DNA from: Verrucomicrobiales bacterium
Lineage (GTDB): Bacteria > Verrucomicrobiota > Verrucomicrobiia > Verrucomicrobiales > Verrucomicrobiaceae
Direction of reading: 5' to 3'
Assembly: GCA_003506995.1 (NCBI GenBank)
Contig: DNXB01000287.1
Location: 1-13,668, forward strand
Length of the DNA: 13,668 bases
Below the pieces are notes generated by a model. It saw only the letters and a program-made list of their open reading frames with translations. It was not told where the DNA came from and did no database searches. A program made the translations under genes and the position numbers. Shown piece after piece: positions 1 through 8,002 of the stretch. Position 1 is the first letter of the stretch, and every line of letters starts with the position of its first letter.

Positions 1-2
1 TC

Positions 3-1070
3 ACCTCGTGGCGTGTCGATTTGTTCGCCGTGCTGCCGCATAAGCCTGTGCCGGTGCTGGTCACGCCGATGGCGACGCTGATCGGCGTCCCGGCGGGTGC
101 CACGAGTGCTTTCATGCCCGCAATCAATCGTGCCGCGGTGGCTGGACTGCTCATTCCTGGTTCGGCGGAGGCACTCTATTTGTATGTGCAGCCGCGCGTC
201 ACCGCACTTGGGCCGCTGGGGAATGTGATCACGGCGGCGAACGGTTCGCTGCTGCCGCTCTTCCCGGCGGGAACGACGACGGCGGCGGTTGGCTTGCGGC
301 GCGGTGGGGTTTTGCCGCCGTTCGGCCTTGGCCATGCGCCGGCTCCGAGTTTTCAGGTCACGCCGACGGTGACGCCGCCCTTTTTGAAATGGGCCGCCAT
401 GCCGCTGGCGGATCCGCTGGCGATTCGCAATGCGTGGAGCCTCACCGCCGAGCATGGCAGTCACTTTGGCCTGCTGTTTGCCAGTCATGAAAACATCCCT
501 GCGGTGACACTGCCCGCGTGGAGCACCTCGGCGCGACCGACGGGCAATGGCGCGGAGACGATCACAGTGCGCTTTGAGGGCCTCGTGCCGTGGCCGCCGG
601 CAGGCGCGAATGGACTGCGGGCCGTGGCGTACGCGGCCTTTGTCGGCGGCTCGGCTCCGGGCACCACGGGGCAGGTGCTTTCGCGGGCAGAGCTCAGCAG
701 CGGCCCATTGAGGCGAAATTCCTCCGGTTCGGCGGTCGTGGGGCCCGCCCAGCCGTTCTTCACTCTGCAAACTGTCGCGCCCATCCCGGCCGCGCCATTG
801 GCGAAGAGCCAGCCGCTGCTCCTGGTGGACATGCCGCTGCGTTCGGACCGCCTGGGCGCAAACAACTTCGTGGGGTATCCGCTCGATCCTGTGAACGGCG
901 CATCCTTCAGCTTCGCCGCGCCGCCCTTCAACTTCGGAGCCTACGCCGCACAGGCCGGCACGGGCACAATGTATGTCACGCTCACTTACATGATCATGAT
1001 GACGACCGCTGATCTCACCGATTCCCTCGGAGTTGTTGGCGTGCGTCTCGTTCCAGACAACACGCCATGA
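3..1070 (+). CDS. Unrecognised protein, 3' part of a gene cut by the window edge
   Basis: The reading frame is open from the first bases of the window to a TGA at 1068-1070, so the true start almost certainly lies upstream. A TTG at 21 is the first possible start but has no special support. About 356 residues are visible, rich in Ala, Pro, Gly and Thr, with many short hydrophobic stretches and no cysteine. I recognise no domain or catalytic motif. The alternation of hydrophobic residues with Gly/Pro turns would fit a beta-rich exported or cell-surface protein, but this is inference and any signal peptide would be off the window. The stop overlaps the start of the next gene (ATGA at 1067-1070), so the two are probably translationally coupled and may act together. 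An antisense frame at 485-931 is a GC-rich shadow. Confidence 0.75.
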   Translation, partial: TSWRVDLFAVLPHKPVPVLVTPMATLIGVPAGATSAFMPAINRAAVAGLLIPGSAEALYLYVQPRVTALGPLGNVITAANGSLLPLFPAGTTTAAVGLRRGGVLPPFGLGHAPAPSFQVTPTVTPPFLKWAAMPLADPLAIRNAWSLTAEHGSHFGLLFASHENIPAVTLPAWSTSARPTGNGAETITVRFEGLVPWPPAGANGLRAVAYAAFVGGSAPGTTGQVLSRAELSSGPLRRNSSGSAVVGPAQPFFTLQTVAPIPAAPLAKSQPLLLVDMPLRSDRLGANNFVGYPLDPVNGASFSFAAPPFNFGAYAAQAGTGTMYVTLTYMIMMTTADLTDSLGVVGVRLVPDNTP

Positions 1071-3433
1071 AAACGCTCCTGCTTCTTTGTTTTTTTTCGT
1101 GCGCCACCCTGCTGAACGCCGCCGATGGCGGTGTTCACGGTCGTGTTTACGGCCAGGATGAGAAGGGCGAGAACCTCGGGCCGATTCCCGGCGCGAAGGT
1201 GGAGCTGCTTTCAGGCCCGGGCGGCACCGTGGTGGCCACTGCGACGGCGAATTCGCCGGGTGGCTACTATGAAATCAAAGGCCTGCCTCCCGCCGACTAC
1301 GCGTATCGCGTTGCCGCCGCTGGATTCGCGACAGAGGATGCCGGACGCGGCTTCACCGTGCCAAAAGCGACGCTCGAATACGTGCAGGACTTTCTGCTCT
1401 CGAAGACACCGCCGAAGCGCGACCGCTGCGATCTCGCGATCCTCGTCGTGAAACGCATCAGCAGCGGCAAGGATCGCTCGAATGATGCGCGTCTGCCGGT
1501 GGCGAACGCGAAGCTCATCCTTCAGCCCTCAGGCAACCTGCCCACACCGGTCAACCAGCCCTTCGTGACTGACGCCAAGGGCGAATACCTGGCGAAATTG
1601 CTCGGGGAAGGGGATTACATCGTCTCCATCGACGCGCCCGAGTGCGAGCCGTTTACCGGACCGCTGATCGTGAAGTGTGACAAGGACGGCGAGGTGATCT
1701 TTGAGCTTCAGCCCTGCAATGAACTGCTGCACGGCTACGTTCGCGCGATGCTGACGGATGGCTGGGGAAGTTCGGCGCAGGCGAAGGCCGCCGCAGATCG
1801 CGCTTATCAACGTGCGTTGAAGGCCGATGACAAAGGCGATTGCAGTGTCAATTACGCCCTGGCGCTGGCCCAGCTCAGCGCGGGAGATCAGGCCGCCGCG
1901 CAGCAGAGCCTCGCCGCGGCTCTTGGGAAGAAAAGCGACTCCACCACCTGGGATCGTGCCTGCGAGGCGCGGCTGTGGATGAATCTGTGCCTGCGCCAGC
2001 CCGCACAGGCTCTGCGGGAGATTCGCTCCCTCGTGCAGAATCATTATGCGAGCCGCGCGGCCACACCGGCTGCGAAGGACACGGCGCATGTCTGCGGCAT
2101 CGCGCTCGGCTTGTTCAAAGGCCCGTGGAAAGATCAAATCGGCGCGGGTGAGGCCGTGCTGCTGGAAAGCGAGCTGCTCTCCGCGCTCAAAGGCGACTTG
2201 CAGGCCGAGTGCGCGAAGGCCCGTGATCATGTGGCGGTGGAATACGGCAAACTCAAATCCGCCGAGGACGCCGCGCTCAACAAACTGATGGCCGAGGTCA
2301 CGGAAAAGCGAAACACCGAGGTCGCGCGCCTGGCGGAGCGCCAGACGGTGATCAGCAAGGATGTGGCCGTGCTGGATGCCGAACTCCAGACGCTTCAGGC
2401 CACGGTGAACCAGTTTGACCAGCAGTATCGCGTGCAAGTCGCCGGCTTCATGCAGCAGCAGCAGATGAACGCCGTGCAGCTCGCGCCATTAAACGCCCGT
2501 CTGCAGCAAATCACCGCCTGCATGGCGCAGGACCAGGTGAACCTGCAAGGCGCCGCGCAGCAGCCCATGCCGCAGTCGCCGACGATGCAACCAGGCATGC
2601 AGCGGGGCATGGGCAACGCGCAGGCCATTCTGGCCGAGATCCAGCAGCATCAGGTGGAGATTCAGCAGATCCGCCAGCAGATGGTGCTGATCCAAAATCA
2701 GGACGCGGTCATGGCCGCGAACATCGCGAACCTGCAAAACCAGTTCCAGCGCAACGCCGGGACCGCGCAGGCCAGCCTGAACGCCAAGCTGCAACAGCGC
2801 GCCGTGCTGGCGCGTGAGTTTGAGACGCTCGACAACCAGCGCACCGCCCCGTTTGACCCCGCCTCCTTCTCCACGCCGGAAATCGACGATCTCATGCGTC
2901 GCGGAAACTCGCTCAAGACCTACTGCGACCTGCCGCTGGAGCCGCGCCGTGAGGAATTGATCGCTCAATTCGACTGCGGGGCCGCCAAGGAGCCGAAACG
3001 CCTTGTCAGCACGGCAAAGCCTGTCGAAATCGTCGAGCCGGCCTTCATCGCGAAACGTCCGGCGTCGAATGCGCCGATGGCGTCACCCTCGGCGCCGCGC
3101 ACGATGCCCGTTCCTGAAAATACCGGCATGCCGCCGCTTAAACCGCTGCCTGCGGCGGCCACCGCCGTCAAACCGCCGCCCAACCTGGGTGATCCGGCGG
3201 AGATCGTCCTGACCAACAACCATACCGGCGCGGTGCGGGTCTTTGGCATCAACGTCGGCGCCGAGCGCGAGCAGTTTGTGCGCTCGCTGCAATCCGGGGA
3301 GGAGGTGATGCTGCCCGCCACCATCGGCCAGACCCTCATCATCCGTGCCACGACCGGCGGTCGTGAGCTGCACCGTCAGAAGGTGGGCAAGAAACTGGAG
3401 GTCGTGAAGCTCGGCGGCCCGCGTCAGGAGTGA
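1067..3433 (+). CDS. Exported multidomain protein: carboxypeptidase-regulatory-like domains, coiled coil, C-terminal beta domain
   Basis: This encodes 788 residues starting at the ATG that overlaps the upstream stop by 4 nt, with no clear ribosome site of its own. Residues 1-18 form a signal peptide (Lys then a Leu/Phe-rich core, likely cleaved after LNA). Residues about 22-110 look like a carboxypeptidase regulatory-like (CarboxypepD_reg) domain, with the pattern 'PGAKVEL...GGYYEIKGLPPADYAYRV'. Residues about 123-212 look like a second such domain ('VTDAKGEYLAKLLGEGDYIV'). Residues about 225-345 are Ala-rich helices that may be TPR-like. Residues about 385-600 form a long coiled coil unusually rich in Gln and Met. 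A Pro/Ala linker at about 650-710 leads to a small beta domain (about 711-783) that loosely resembles the VHL-beta fold. A cell-envelope structural or scaffold role is inferred, and no enzyme motif is visible. It converges with the FAD oxidoreductase gene, leaving a 19-nt gap. Confidence 0.85.
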   Translation: MKTLLLLCFFSCATLLNAADGGVHGRVYGQDEKGENLGPIPGAKVELLSGPGGTVVATATANSPGGYYEIKGLPPADYAYRVAAAGFATEDAGRGFTVPKATLEYVQDFLLSKTPPKRDRCDLAILVVKRISSGKDRSNDARLPVANAKLILQPSGNLPTPVNQPFVTDAKGEYLAKLLGEGDYIVSIDAPECEPFTGPLIVKCDKDGEVIFELQPCNELLHGYVRAMLTDGWGSSAQAKAAADRAYQRALKADDKGDCSVNYALALAQLSAGDQAAAQQSLAAALGKKSDSTTWDRACEARLWMNLCLRQPAQALREIRSLVQNHYASRAATPAAKDTAHVCGIALGLFKGPWKDQIGAGEAVLLESELLSALKGDLQAECAKARDHVAVEYGKLKSAEDAALNKLMAEVTEKRNTEVARLAERQTVISKDVAVLDAELQTLQATVNQFDQQYRVQVAGFMQQQQMNAVQLAPLNARLQQITACMAQDQVNLQGAAQQPMPQSPTMQPGMQRGMGNAQAILAEIQQHQVEIQQIRQQMVLIQNQDAVMAANIANLQNQFQRNAGTAQASLNAKLQQRAVLAREFETLDNQRTAPFDPASFSTPEIDDLMRRGNSLKTYCDLPLEPRREELIAQFDCGAAKEPKRLVSTAKPVEIVEPAFIAKRPASNAPMASPSAPRTMPVPENTGMPPLKPLPAAATAVKPPPNLGDPAEIVLTNNHTGAVRVFGINVGAEREQFVRSLQSGEEVMLPATIGQTLIIRATTGGRELHRQKVGKKLEVVKLGGPRQE

Positions 3434-3452
3434 GCGTCAGGCAGGCGCCTTC

Positions 3453-5486
3453 TCATTTCACCTGGATCAACTGCACCGCGTCAGCGCCGACGATGCCGTC
3501 CGTGTCCTTGTTGCTGACCGTGATCACGGCCTGCTTGTCCGCCGCAAATTCGAAGATGCCGAGGCTGAGGAAGAGCTTGTCGATCAGCGGCGGCTTTTTC
3601 TGGCTCACCCTCACCGTCTCGATGCCGGCGGCATGCGCGATGCTCACCGGCACATTGCCGGCGCGATTCGGAGCCGAGGCATAGGACACACGCACCTCGT
3701 AGCGGCCTGTGGCGGGTACTTTCAGCCGGTAAATCACGCTCTTGGCTCCCTTCTCGTGATTCTCATCGTGGATGCTCGATCCGTCCACCGGACTGCCATA
3801 GGAGGAGCCGACCCAGTGGCCGACGCGTTCGGCATCCTGCTCGCCCATGACGATGCCGGGCAGCATGCTGGAGCGGACCATGCTGGCGAGCGAGGCGAGC
3901 TCGAGCACGGCCTTGTGTTCGAGCAGTTTTTTCCGCAACGCGGCCACATCGACGGTTTGCACGCTGCTGCCAGCCTTCATCGCCATGACCACGGCCAGTC
4001 CTGAGGCGTGGCCCAGGGTCATGTAAACGGGTTCCATGCGGATGGAGCAACACGCGATGTGGCTGGCGGAGAGGCAGACGGGAACGAGCAGGTTTTCACA
4101 TTCGGCACGCTTCGGCGTGAGGCTGCGATACGGGATCTGATACGGCAGCGTGGGTGTGTCCTGAAAGCTGCCCTCGTCACGCACGGTGCCATCGTCGGCC
4201 AGGATGCGCTGTACGATGTGGCAGTCGATGAGGAAGGAACCCATGCCGACGGAGTCCTCTTTGAAAATATCCGTCTGCATGTCCTGCTGCCGCATGACGT
4301 GCTCGCCGATCATGCGGCGGCCCTCGCGGATGTAGAGCGCGTAGGGCCAGTGGCCGTTGTCGGCAAATTCATCTTGGCACAGGCCCCAGGAGTTCGCCTG
4401 GTCACGCAGGCTCTGCGGCACACGCTCGTCATGGCCGAGAAACCAGAGCATGCCCTGGATGAAATCGGTGTGATCCTGCCAGATGCGCACCCGCGTGGCG
4501 GTGTCGCCATCCGGGTAGTCCGTGTTGGCCCCAGGATAGTCCGTGGAGAAAAATCCCTGCGCGTTGAGGTCGTACTTGCCCTGCGCGATGCCGCCGATGT
4601 GAAACAGGCGGCCAAACCGCACGCCGGGGAAGGCTTGAATCAAACGCAGCAGCAGTTCGTAACGCGCGGGGTCGTAATGCGCCGGTTTGGGAAACGGCAG
4701 CCTGATGTCCGGACGCTGCGTGACGCAGATGCGGAAATTGTAGCTTTGTGTGAGCCTGTCCGCGCTGCCAGGGGCGAGTTTTGGATCGGGGACGACTCCA
4801 AAGATGGGTTTGCCGCTCGCATCGACGCCGGAGATGGGTGCCGGGGTGCCGTGGATGTAGGCGGGGCCTTTTCCGCCGATGCTGGGGCAGTCGCTCTCCA
4901 TCACCTCGACCGTGCGCGGGCGGATGGGCATCGGATAATAGCCCGCCAGTGATTCGCCATATTGGTCACGGCTTTCTCTGCCAACGATGTAACTGACTTT
5001 GGCCGCTGCCATGAGATCGCTTTCATAACTGGCGTCGATGAACATCTTTCCCTCATGTGCCGTGCCATCGGCTGTCGTCAGCGTGGTGATGCGCGGGCCG
5101 TTTTTGGTGACAGATCGAAGCGACTGGCCGGTGATGACCTTCACGCCTGCTTCGCTCAGCATGGTTTGAAAGGTGGTCATGTTCACGCCTGGCTCGGCGT
5201 ACCAAAGTGGTGTCTCTGGCTTCGCGGCGGCGGCGCGGGTGAAGAACTCGCGGGGAAAGCCGCCTATGGTCTCCTCCTTGCCCACATCGGTGCGGCACAG
5301 GCCGCCAGTGACCATTCCGCCGATCCATTTCGTGGGTTCAATGACGATGACAGACGCGCCTTCACGCGCGGCGATGATGCCAGCGCTCAAGCCCGCCGGT
5401 GTGCCGCCATAGATCACGAGGTCGCATTCAACCGCGTGGATGGAGCTGGCGGCACAACCAACGAGAAGCAGATGACGGAGAGACAT
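3453..5486 (-). CDS. Exported FAD-dependent oxidoreductase with golvesin-like C-terminal domain
   Basis: This is a member of the FAD_oxidored family often annotated 'FAD-dependent oxidoreductase' or 'xanthan lyase-like'. The chosen start (ATG at 5484-5486) gives 677 residues and a compact signal peptide: Arg, a Leu/Val core, cleavage near IHA. An in-frame ATG at 5502-5504 would add six residues. Right after the signal comes the dinucleotide-binding strand-turn-helix 'DLVIYGGTPAGLSAG', then 'IGGMVTGGL' and 'FIDASYESDLMAAAKVSY', all typical of this family. The last 110 or so residues (from 'VDGSSIHDENHEKG') are a beta domain like the golvesin C-terminal or xanthan-lyase tail, probably carbohydrate-binding. 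The family is abundant in Verrucomicrobiota and Planctomycetota, often in glycan-degradation loci, and the exact substrate is unknown. It lies downstream of the DUF6807 gene on the same strand and is probably cotranscribed. A weak lipobox (LVGC) is noted but not favoured. Confidence 0.93.
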   Translation of the reverse strand: MSLRHLLLVGCAASSIHAVECDLVIYGGTPAGLSAGIIAAREGASVIVIEPTKWIGGMVTGGLCRTDVGKEETIGGFPREFFTRAAAAKPETPLWYAEPGVNMTTFQTMLSEAGVKVITGQSLRSVTKNGPRITTLTTADGTAHEGKMFIDASYESDLMAAAKVSYIVGRESRDQYGESLAGYYPMPIRPRTVEVMESDCPSIGGKGPAYIHGTPAPISGVDASGKPIFGVVPDPKLAPGSADRLTQSYNFRICVTQRPDIRLPFPKPAHYDPARYELLLRLIQAFPGVRFGRLFHIGGIAQGKYDLNAQGFFSTDYPGANTDYPDGDTATRVRIWQDHTDFIQGMLWFLGHDERVPQSLRDQANSWGLCQDEFADNGHWPYALYIREGRRMIGEHVMRQQDMQTDIFKEDSVGMGSFLIDCHIVQRILADDGTVRDEGSFQDTPTLPYQIPYRSLTPKRAECENLLVPVCLSASHIACCSIRMEPVYMTLGHASGLAVVMAMKAGSSVQTVDVAALRKKLLEHKAVLELASLASMVRSSMLPGIVMGEQDAERVGHWVGSSYGSPVDGSSIHDENHEKGAKSVIYRLKVPATGRYEVRVSYASAPNRAGNVPVSIAHAAGIETVRVSQKKPPLIDKLFLSLGIFEFAADKQAVITVSNKDTDGIVGADAVQLIQVK

Positions 5487-5543
5487 GCCCTGATACAAGG
5501 CCATAATCGCCCGCCCGCATCTGCTTTTCGCCTTGAGTCCGGC

Positions 5544-6515
5544 CTAGCGGGTTTCCTTGGCGTATGCCTCGTATGCCTCGGCAATTTTGCCCGACTTCTC
5601 GTCGCCTTTGTGGAAGATGAAGCGGTGGCGGAGCTTGATGCGCTCGCCTTCTTTCAATTCCAGCGCGCCGCTTTCCTCCTGAACTTTCAAGCCGGCGAGG
5701 CCGAAGGGGTTTGCGGTGAACAGGCCGTAGGTGCGGGCATGCCAGGGCGTGGGGTGACGGAAGCTGCTGGGATGATTCAGCATGGCGATGCCGAGGTGCT
5801 CGCCTTCGACCGGGCCGTGGAAATCACACCACTTGGCACGTTTGCCCCAGCTATCCGCATCTTGGTGGCCTTCGCTGTTGATGATCTTGCCGCCTTCTTT
5901 GGCATCGACGGACATGCTGTGCGGCACGCGGATGCTCAGGCCGGAGTCTTTTTTGTCATCCACGATCACGTTGCCCTGGGAGGCGATCAGATCGATGTCC
6001 ACGTCGATCGTGCGGGTCTCGCCATCTGCGTGAAAAGTCAGTGAGCGCTCCTCGGTGATGATGACCTTGCCTTCTTGATCGACGTAGTCAGACAGGGCGT
6101 AGATCACACCGCTGTCGCCGCCTTTCAGTTCCTTGAACTCTCGGTGTTTAATGGCTCCGAGGTGTTTCAGCCGCTCACTTGTTTTGGGATTCTTGCCAAA
6201 AGTGGCCGTTTCTGCCCAGGTGTCGTAGCCGCCGATGCTTTCATGGCCGAAATTGAGACCGCGATGATGCGGGTGGTCCTGCTTTTCGCCTTCGACGTTC
6301 TTCATCGGATACGAACGCGTCATGGACTTGCCCGTGGGGCCGTAAATCGGCCAGAGGTAGGGCTTGTTGGCCTGATCGACGACGTATTCGGCAAAGACCT
6401 GGCCGTCCACTTTCACGACAGCGCCTCCGGTGGCGGTTTTTTCGACGGTGAATTCAGCGGCGCTGGCCAGTGAGACGGCAAAAAACGTGGAGGCGAGGAG
6501 GGCGGTCAGTTTCAT
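5544..6515 (-). CDS. Exported DUF6807 family protein
   Basis: The protein has 323 residues from the ATG at 6513-6515. An upstream in-frame ATG at 6564-6566 is rejected because the internal start gives a clean signal peptide (Lys, Ala/Leu/Phe core, ASA|A cleavage near residue 19). Family hallmarks are visible: 'PYLWPIYGPTGKSMTR' at about 52-67, the His-rich 'DHPHHRGLNFGHE' at about 80-92, and near the C terminus 'GIAMLNHPSSFRHPTPWHAR' followed by 'GLFTANPFGL'. The family is often auto-labelled 'PmoA', which is misleading because nothing resembles a methane monooxygenase subunit. No reaction is established to my knowledge. The conserved histidines suggest metal or substrate binding (inference). 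It precedes the FAD oxidoreductase gene by 57 nt to the chosen start, so a two-gene operon is likely. The upstream region holds a palindrome and a tatD-derived repeat. Confidence 0.92.
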   Translation of the reverse strand: MKLTALLASTFFAVSLASAAEFTVEKTATGGAVVKVDGQVFAEYVVDQANKPYLWPIYGPTGKSMTRSYPMKNVEGEKQDHPHHRGLNFGHESIGGYDTWAETATFGKNPKTSERLKHLGAIKHREFKELKGGDSGVIYALSDYVDQEGKVIITEERSLTFHADGETRTIDVDIDLIASQGNVIVDDKKDSGLSIRVPHSMSVDAKEGGKIINSEGHQDADSWGKRAKWCDFHGPVEGEHLGIAMLNHPSSFRHPTPWHARTYGLFTANPFGLAGLKVQEESGALELKEGERIKLRHRFIFHKGDEKSGKIAEAYEAYAKETR

Positions 6516-6560
6516 AGTGGTGGCAGAGAACGTGGGTGAGTCTGGAATGCTTTCGGCATA

Positions 6561-6593
6561 GATCAATCCCAGCCATGGAAGAAAGCAAGCGCG
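6561..6593 (-). repeat. 33-bp direct repeat, left copy (tatD 3'-end remnant)
   Basis: This stretch matches 9230-9262 at 31 of 33 bases in the same orientation. Read on the - strand it encodes ALAFFHGWD followed by TGA, against ALAFFRGWE and TGA at the end of tatD. The two differences are Arg to His and Glu to Asp, and the stop codon and two bases beyond it are kept. Similarity collapses just beyond 6593. It is therefore a displaced copy of a tatD 3' end, outside any intact gene. With the right copy it brackets the two + strand genes at 6758-9168. Confidence 0.85.
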
Positions 6594-6651
6594 GGGGTGT
6601 CAGGCATCCTGAGTGGAGCGCGTTCGATCATTCGCGGAGCTCTCATCCAAT

Positions 6652-6667
6652 CGTGAACCTATTCACG
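6652..6667. promoter_or_regulatory. Operator-like palindrome CGTGAA-N4-TTCACG
   Basis: A perfect 6-bp inverted repeat separated by CCTA lies in the divergent intergenic region, 137 nt from the DUF6807 start and 90 nt from the SHD1-protein start. The size and symmetry suit a dimeric helix-turn-helix regulator. It is too short and AT-balanced to be a terminator. Which regulator binds, and which gene is controlled, cannot be told from the sequence. Confidence 0.35.
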
Positions 6668-6704
6668 GCTTTAACCTGAAGCCGGGAATGGCGGAAAAAT
6701 AGTC

Positions 6705-6733
6705 TTGTGACGCTTCCGCGCTCCTGATAGAAC
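6705..6733 (+). promoter_or_regulatory. Candidate sigma-70-type promoter for the SHD1-protein gene
   Basis: TTGTGA (6705-6710) and TAGAAC (6728-6733) are separated by 17 nt, and each box matches 4 of 6 consensus bases. A start point near 6740 would give a leader of about 18 nt before the ATG at 6758. It is the best promoter-like pair in the region but remains a pattern match. Confidence 0.4.
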
Positions 6734-6757
6734 CTCCACTGAATCACTTCACACCTT

Positions 6758-8002
6758 ATGAAAAAACATCTCGTGCTGCTGTCAGTGTCCTTCAGTCTCG
6801 CTCTGCCGATGTACGCGGAGGTCCGTGTTTGGAAGAATCAAAAGGGGCAGGCCATCTCCGCCGAAATGACCGGCCTTCAGGGGGACAAGGTCATGCTCAA
6901 AATGGCGAACGGGCGTGTCATCCCGTATGCACTGGATCAACTGAGCCCGGAAGATCAGGCTTATGCACGGAGCATGCCTGCCGCAGGCTCGGCGGGGGAT
7001 GTGCAGAAAGGCATGACCAAGGGGAACGTGAAGCTGGAGAGCGCCACACAGCTTGCTTTTGGCCCTGCGGGCGTGCTTTTCATCGGTGACAGCAGGGCGG
7101 CGGCGATCGTGGCGCTGGCGACGGGTGACACGAAGCCCGGCAAGGCGCGGGAGGTGAAGGTGGAGGGGATCGACCAAAAGCTGGCGGCCCTGCTCGGCAC
7201 AAGTGTGGACCAGGTTTTGATCCAGGATGTGGCGGTGAATCCGCTGTCGAAGAACATTTATCTGGCGGTCTCGCGCGGCAAAGGCCCGGATGCAACGGCG
7301 GTGCTGGCGCGTGTGGAGGAGAAGGGCGAGATCCAGCCCGTCTCGCTGGATGGGGTGATGCATTCGCGGGCGGAGCTTTCCGATGCGCCCACGGATGGCA
7401 GGCAGCGGCAGGAGAGCATCACAGACATCGCCTATTTTCAGGAGCAGTTGCTGGTGGCGGGTTTGTCGAACGAGGAGTTTGCCTCGTCATTCCGCTCCAT
7501 TCCCTTCCCTTTTCAAAAGGTGGAGAAAGGCACGGGCGTGGAGATCTACCATGGGGCGCATGGCAAGTTCGAGACCCGCTCTCCGGTGCGCACTTTCCTG
7601 CCCTTCAGCATCGGTGGGCAGCCATCGCTGCTCGCGGCCTACACCTGCACGCCTCTGGTGCAGATTCCCATCAAGGATCTGAGTCCGGGGGCCAAAATTC
7701 GCGGCAAGACCATCGCTGAGCTTGGGGGAGGCAATCGTCCGCTGGACATGATCCTCTATGAGAAGGGCGGGAAACAGTTTGTGCTGATGGCGAACAGCCG
7801 CCACGGGATCATGAAGTTCAGCACTGACAAAATGGAGAGCGTGGAAGCGATCACTGAAAAGACCGGCGTGGCGGGCCAGCCCTTCGAGACGATCAAGGAG
7901 TGGAGCGGTGTGGATCAATTGGATGTCTTCGATGCTCAGCAGGCTCTCACTCTGCGCCGTGCTGGCACGTCCGTGAATCTGGAGACTCTGAGCCTGCCCT
8001 GA
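6758..8002 (+). CDS. Exported SHD1-domain protein with propeller-like body
   Basis: The protein has 414 residues. Residues 1-20 are a signal peptide (two Lys, hydrophobic core, MYA|EV cleavage). Residues about 22-73 form an SLA1-homology domain 1 (SHD1), recognised from 'RVWKNQKGQAISAEMTGLQG', 'DKVMLKMANGRVIPYALDQL' and 'SPEDQAYARSM'. This domain is common at the N terminus of secreted proteins in Verrucomicrobiota and Planctomycetota. The remaining 340 or so residues contain repeated beta-strand patterns such as 'ATQLAFGPAGVLFIGDS', 'IQDVAVNPLSKNIYLAVSRG' and 'ITDIAYFQEQLLVAGLSNEE', which suggest a beta-propeller. I see no catalytic motif. A role in binding or display outside the cytoplasm is inferred. 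Its stop overlaps the next start by one base (TGATG), so the two genes are coupled. The pair is bracketed by the 33-bp tatD-derived repeats. Confidence 0.9.
   Translation: MKKHLVLLSVSFSLALPMYAEVRVWKNQKGQAISAEMTGLQGDKVMLKMANGRVIPYALDQLSPEDQAYARSMPAAGSAGDVQKGMTKGNVKLESATQLAFGPAGVLFIGDSRAAAIVALATGDTKPGKAREVKVEGIDQKLAALLGTSVDQVLIQDVAVNPLSKNIYLAVSRGKGPDATAVLARVEEKGEIQPVSLDGVMHSRAELSDAPTDGRQRQESITDIAYFQEQLLVAGLSNEEFASSFRSIPFPFQKVEKGTGVEIYHGAHGKFETRSPVRTFLPFSIGGQPSLLAAYTCTPLVQIPIKDLSPGAKIRGKTIAELGGGNRPLDMILYEKGGKQFVLMANSRHGIMKFSTDKMESVEAITEKTGVAGQPFETIKEWSGVDQLDVFDAQQALTLRRAGTSVNLETLSLP

Larger units (their letters stand above)
6516..6757. promoter_or_regulatory. Divergent intergenic region between the DUF6807 and SHD1 genes
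   Basis: These 242 nt separate the divergent DUF6807 gene (- strand) and SHD1-protein gene (+ strand). They hold, from left to right, a 33-bp copy of the tatD 3' end (6561-6593), a 16-bp palindrome (6652-6667) and a sigma-70-like promoter reading rightward (6705-6733). No convincing Shine-Dalgarno sequence stands before either ATG. No gene larger than a 23-codon - strand ORF (6631 to 6563), which ends in the tatD-like peptide, was found here. Confidence 0.6.

Noticed and set aside
1529..2437. 302-residue - strand open frame
   Set aside because: It is a shadow of the exported coiled-coil protein gene and has no motif or start signal.
3443..3450. AGGCGCCT palindrome between convergent genes as a terminator
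   Set aside because: It has no loop, a stem of only four pairs and no T-run on either strand.
5451..5486. Lipoprotein signal (LVGC) at the N terminus of the FAD oxidoreductase
   Set aside because: From the chosen start the cysteine is at residue 11, which leaves too short a hydrophobic stretch. A signal-peptidase I site after IHA fits better, though the longer start would make it more possible.
4008..6044. Two long + strand open frames (314 and 360 residues) opposite the FAD-oxidoreductase and DUF6807 genes
   Set aside because: They are antisense shadows caused by high GC and show no recognisable motifs, while the opposite strand carries clear family signatures.
5544..6515. Methane monooxygenase subunit (PmoA) as product name
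   Set aside because: The label is a carry-over from automatic annotation. The protein is exported and soluble-looking, with no membrane helices of particulate methane monooxygenase.
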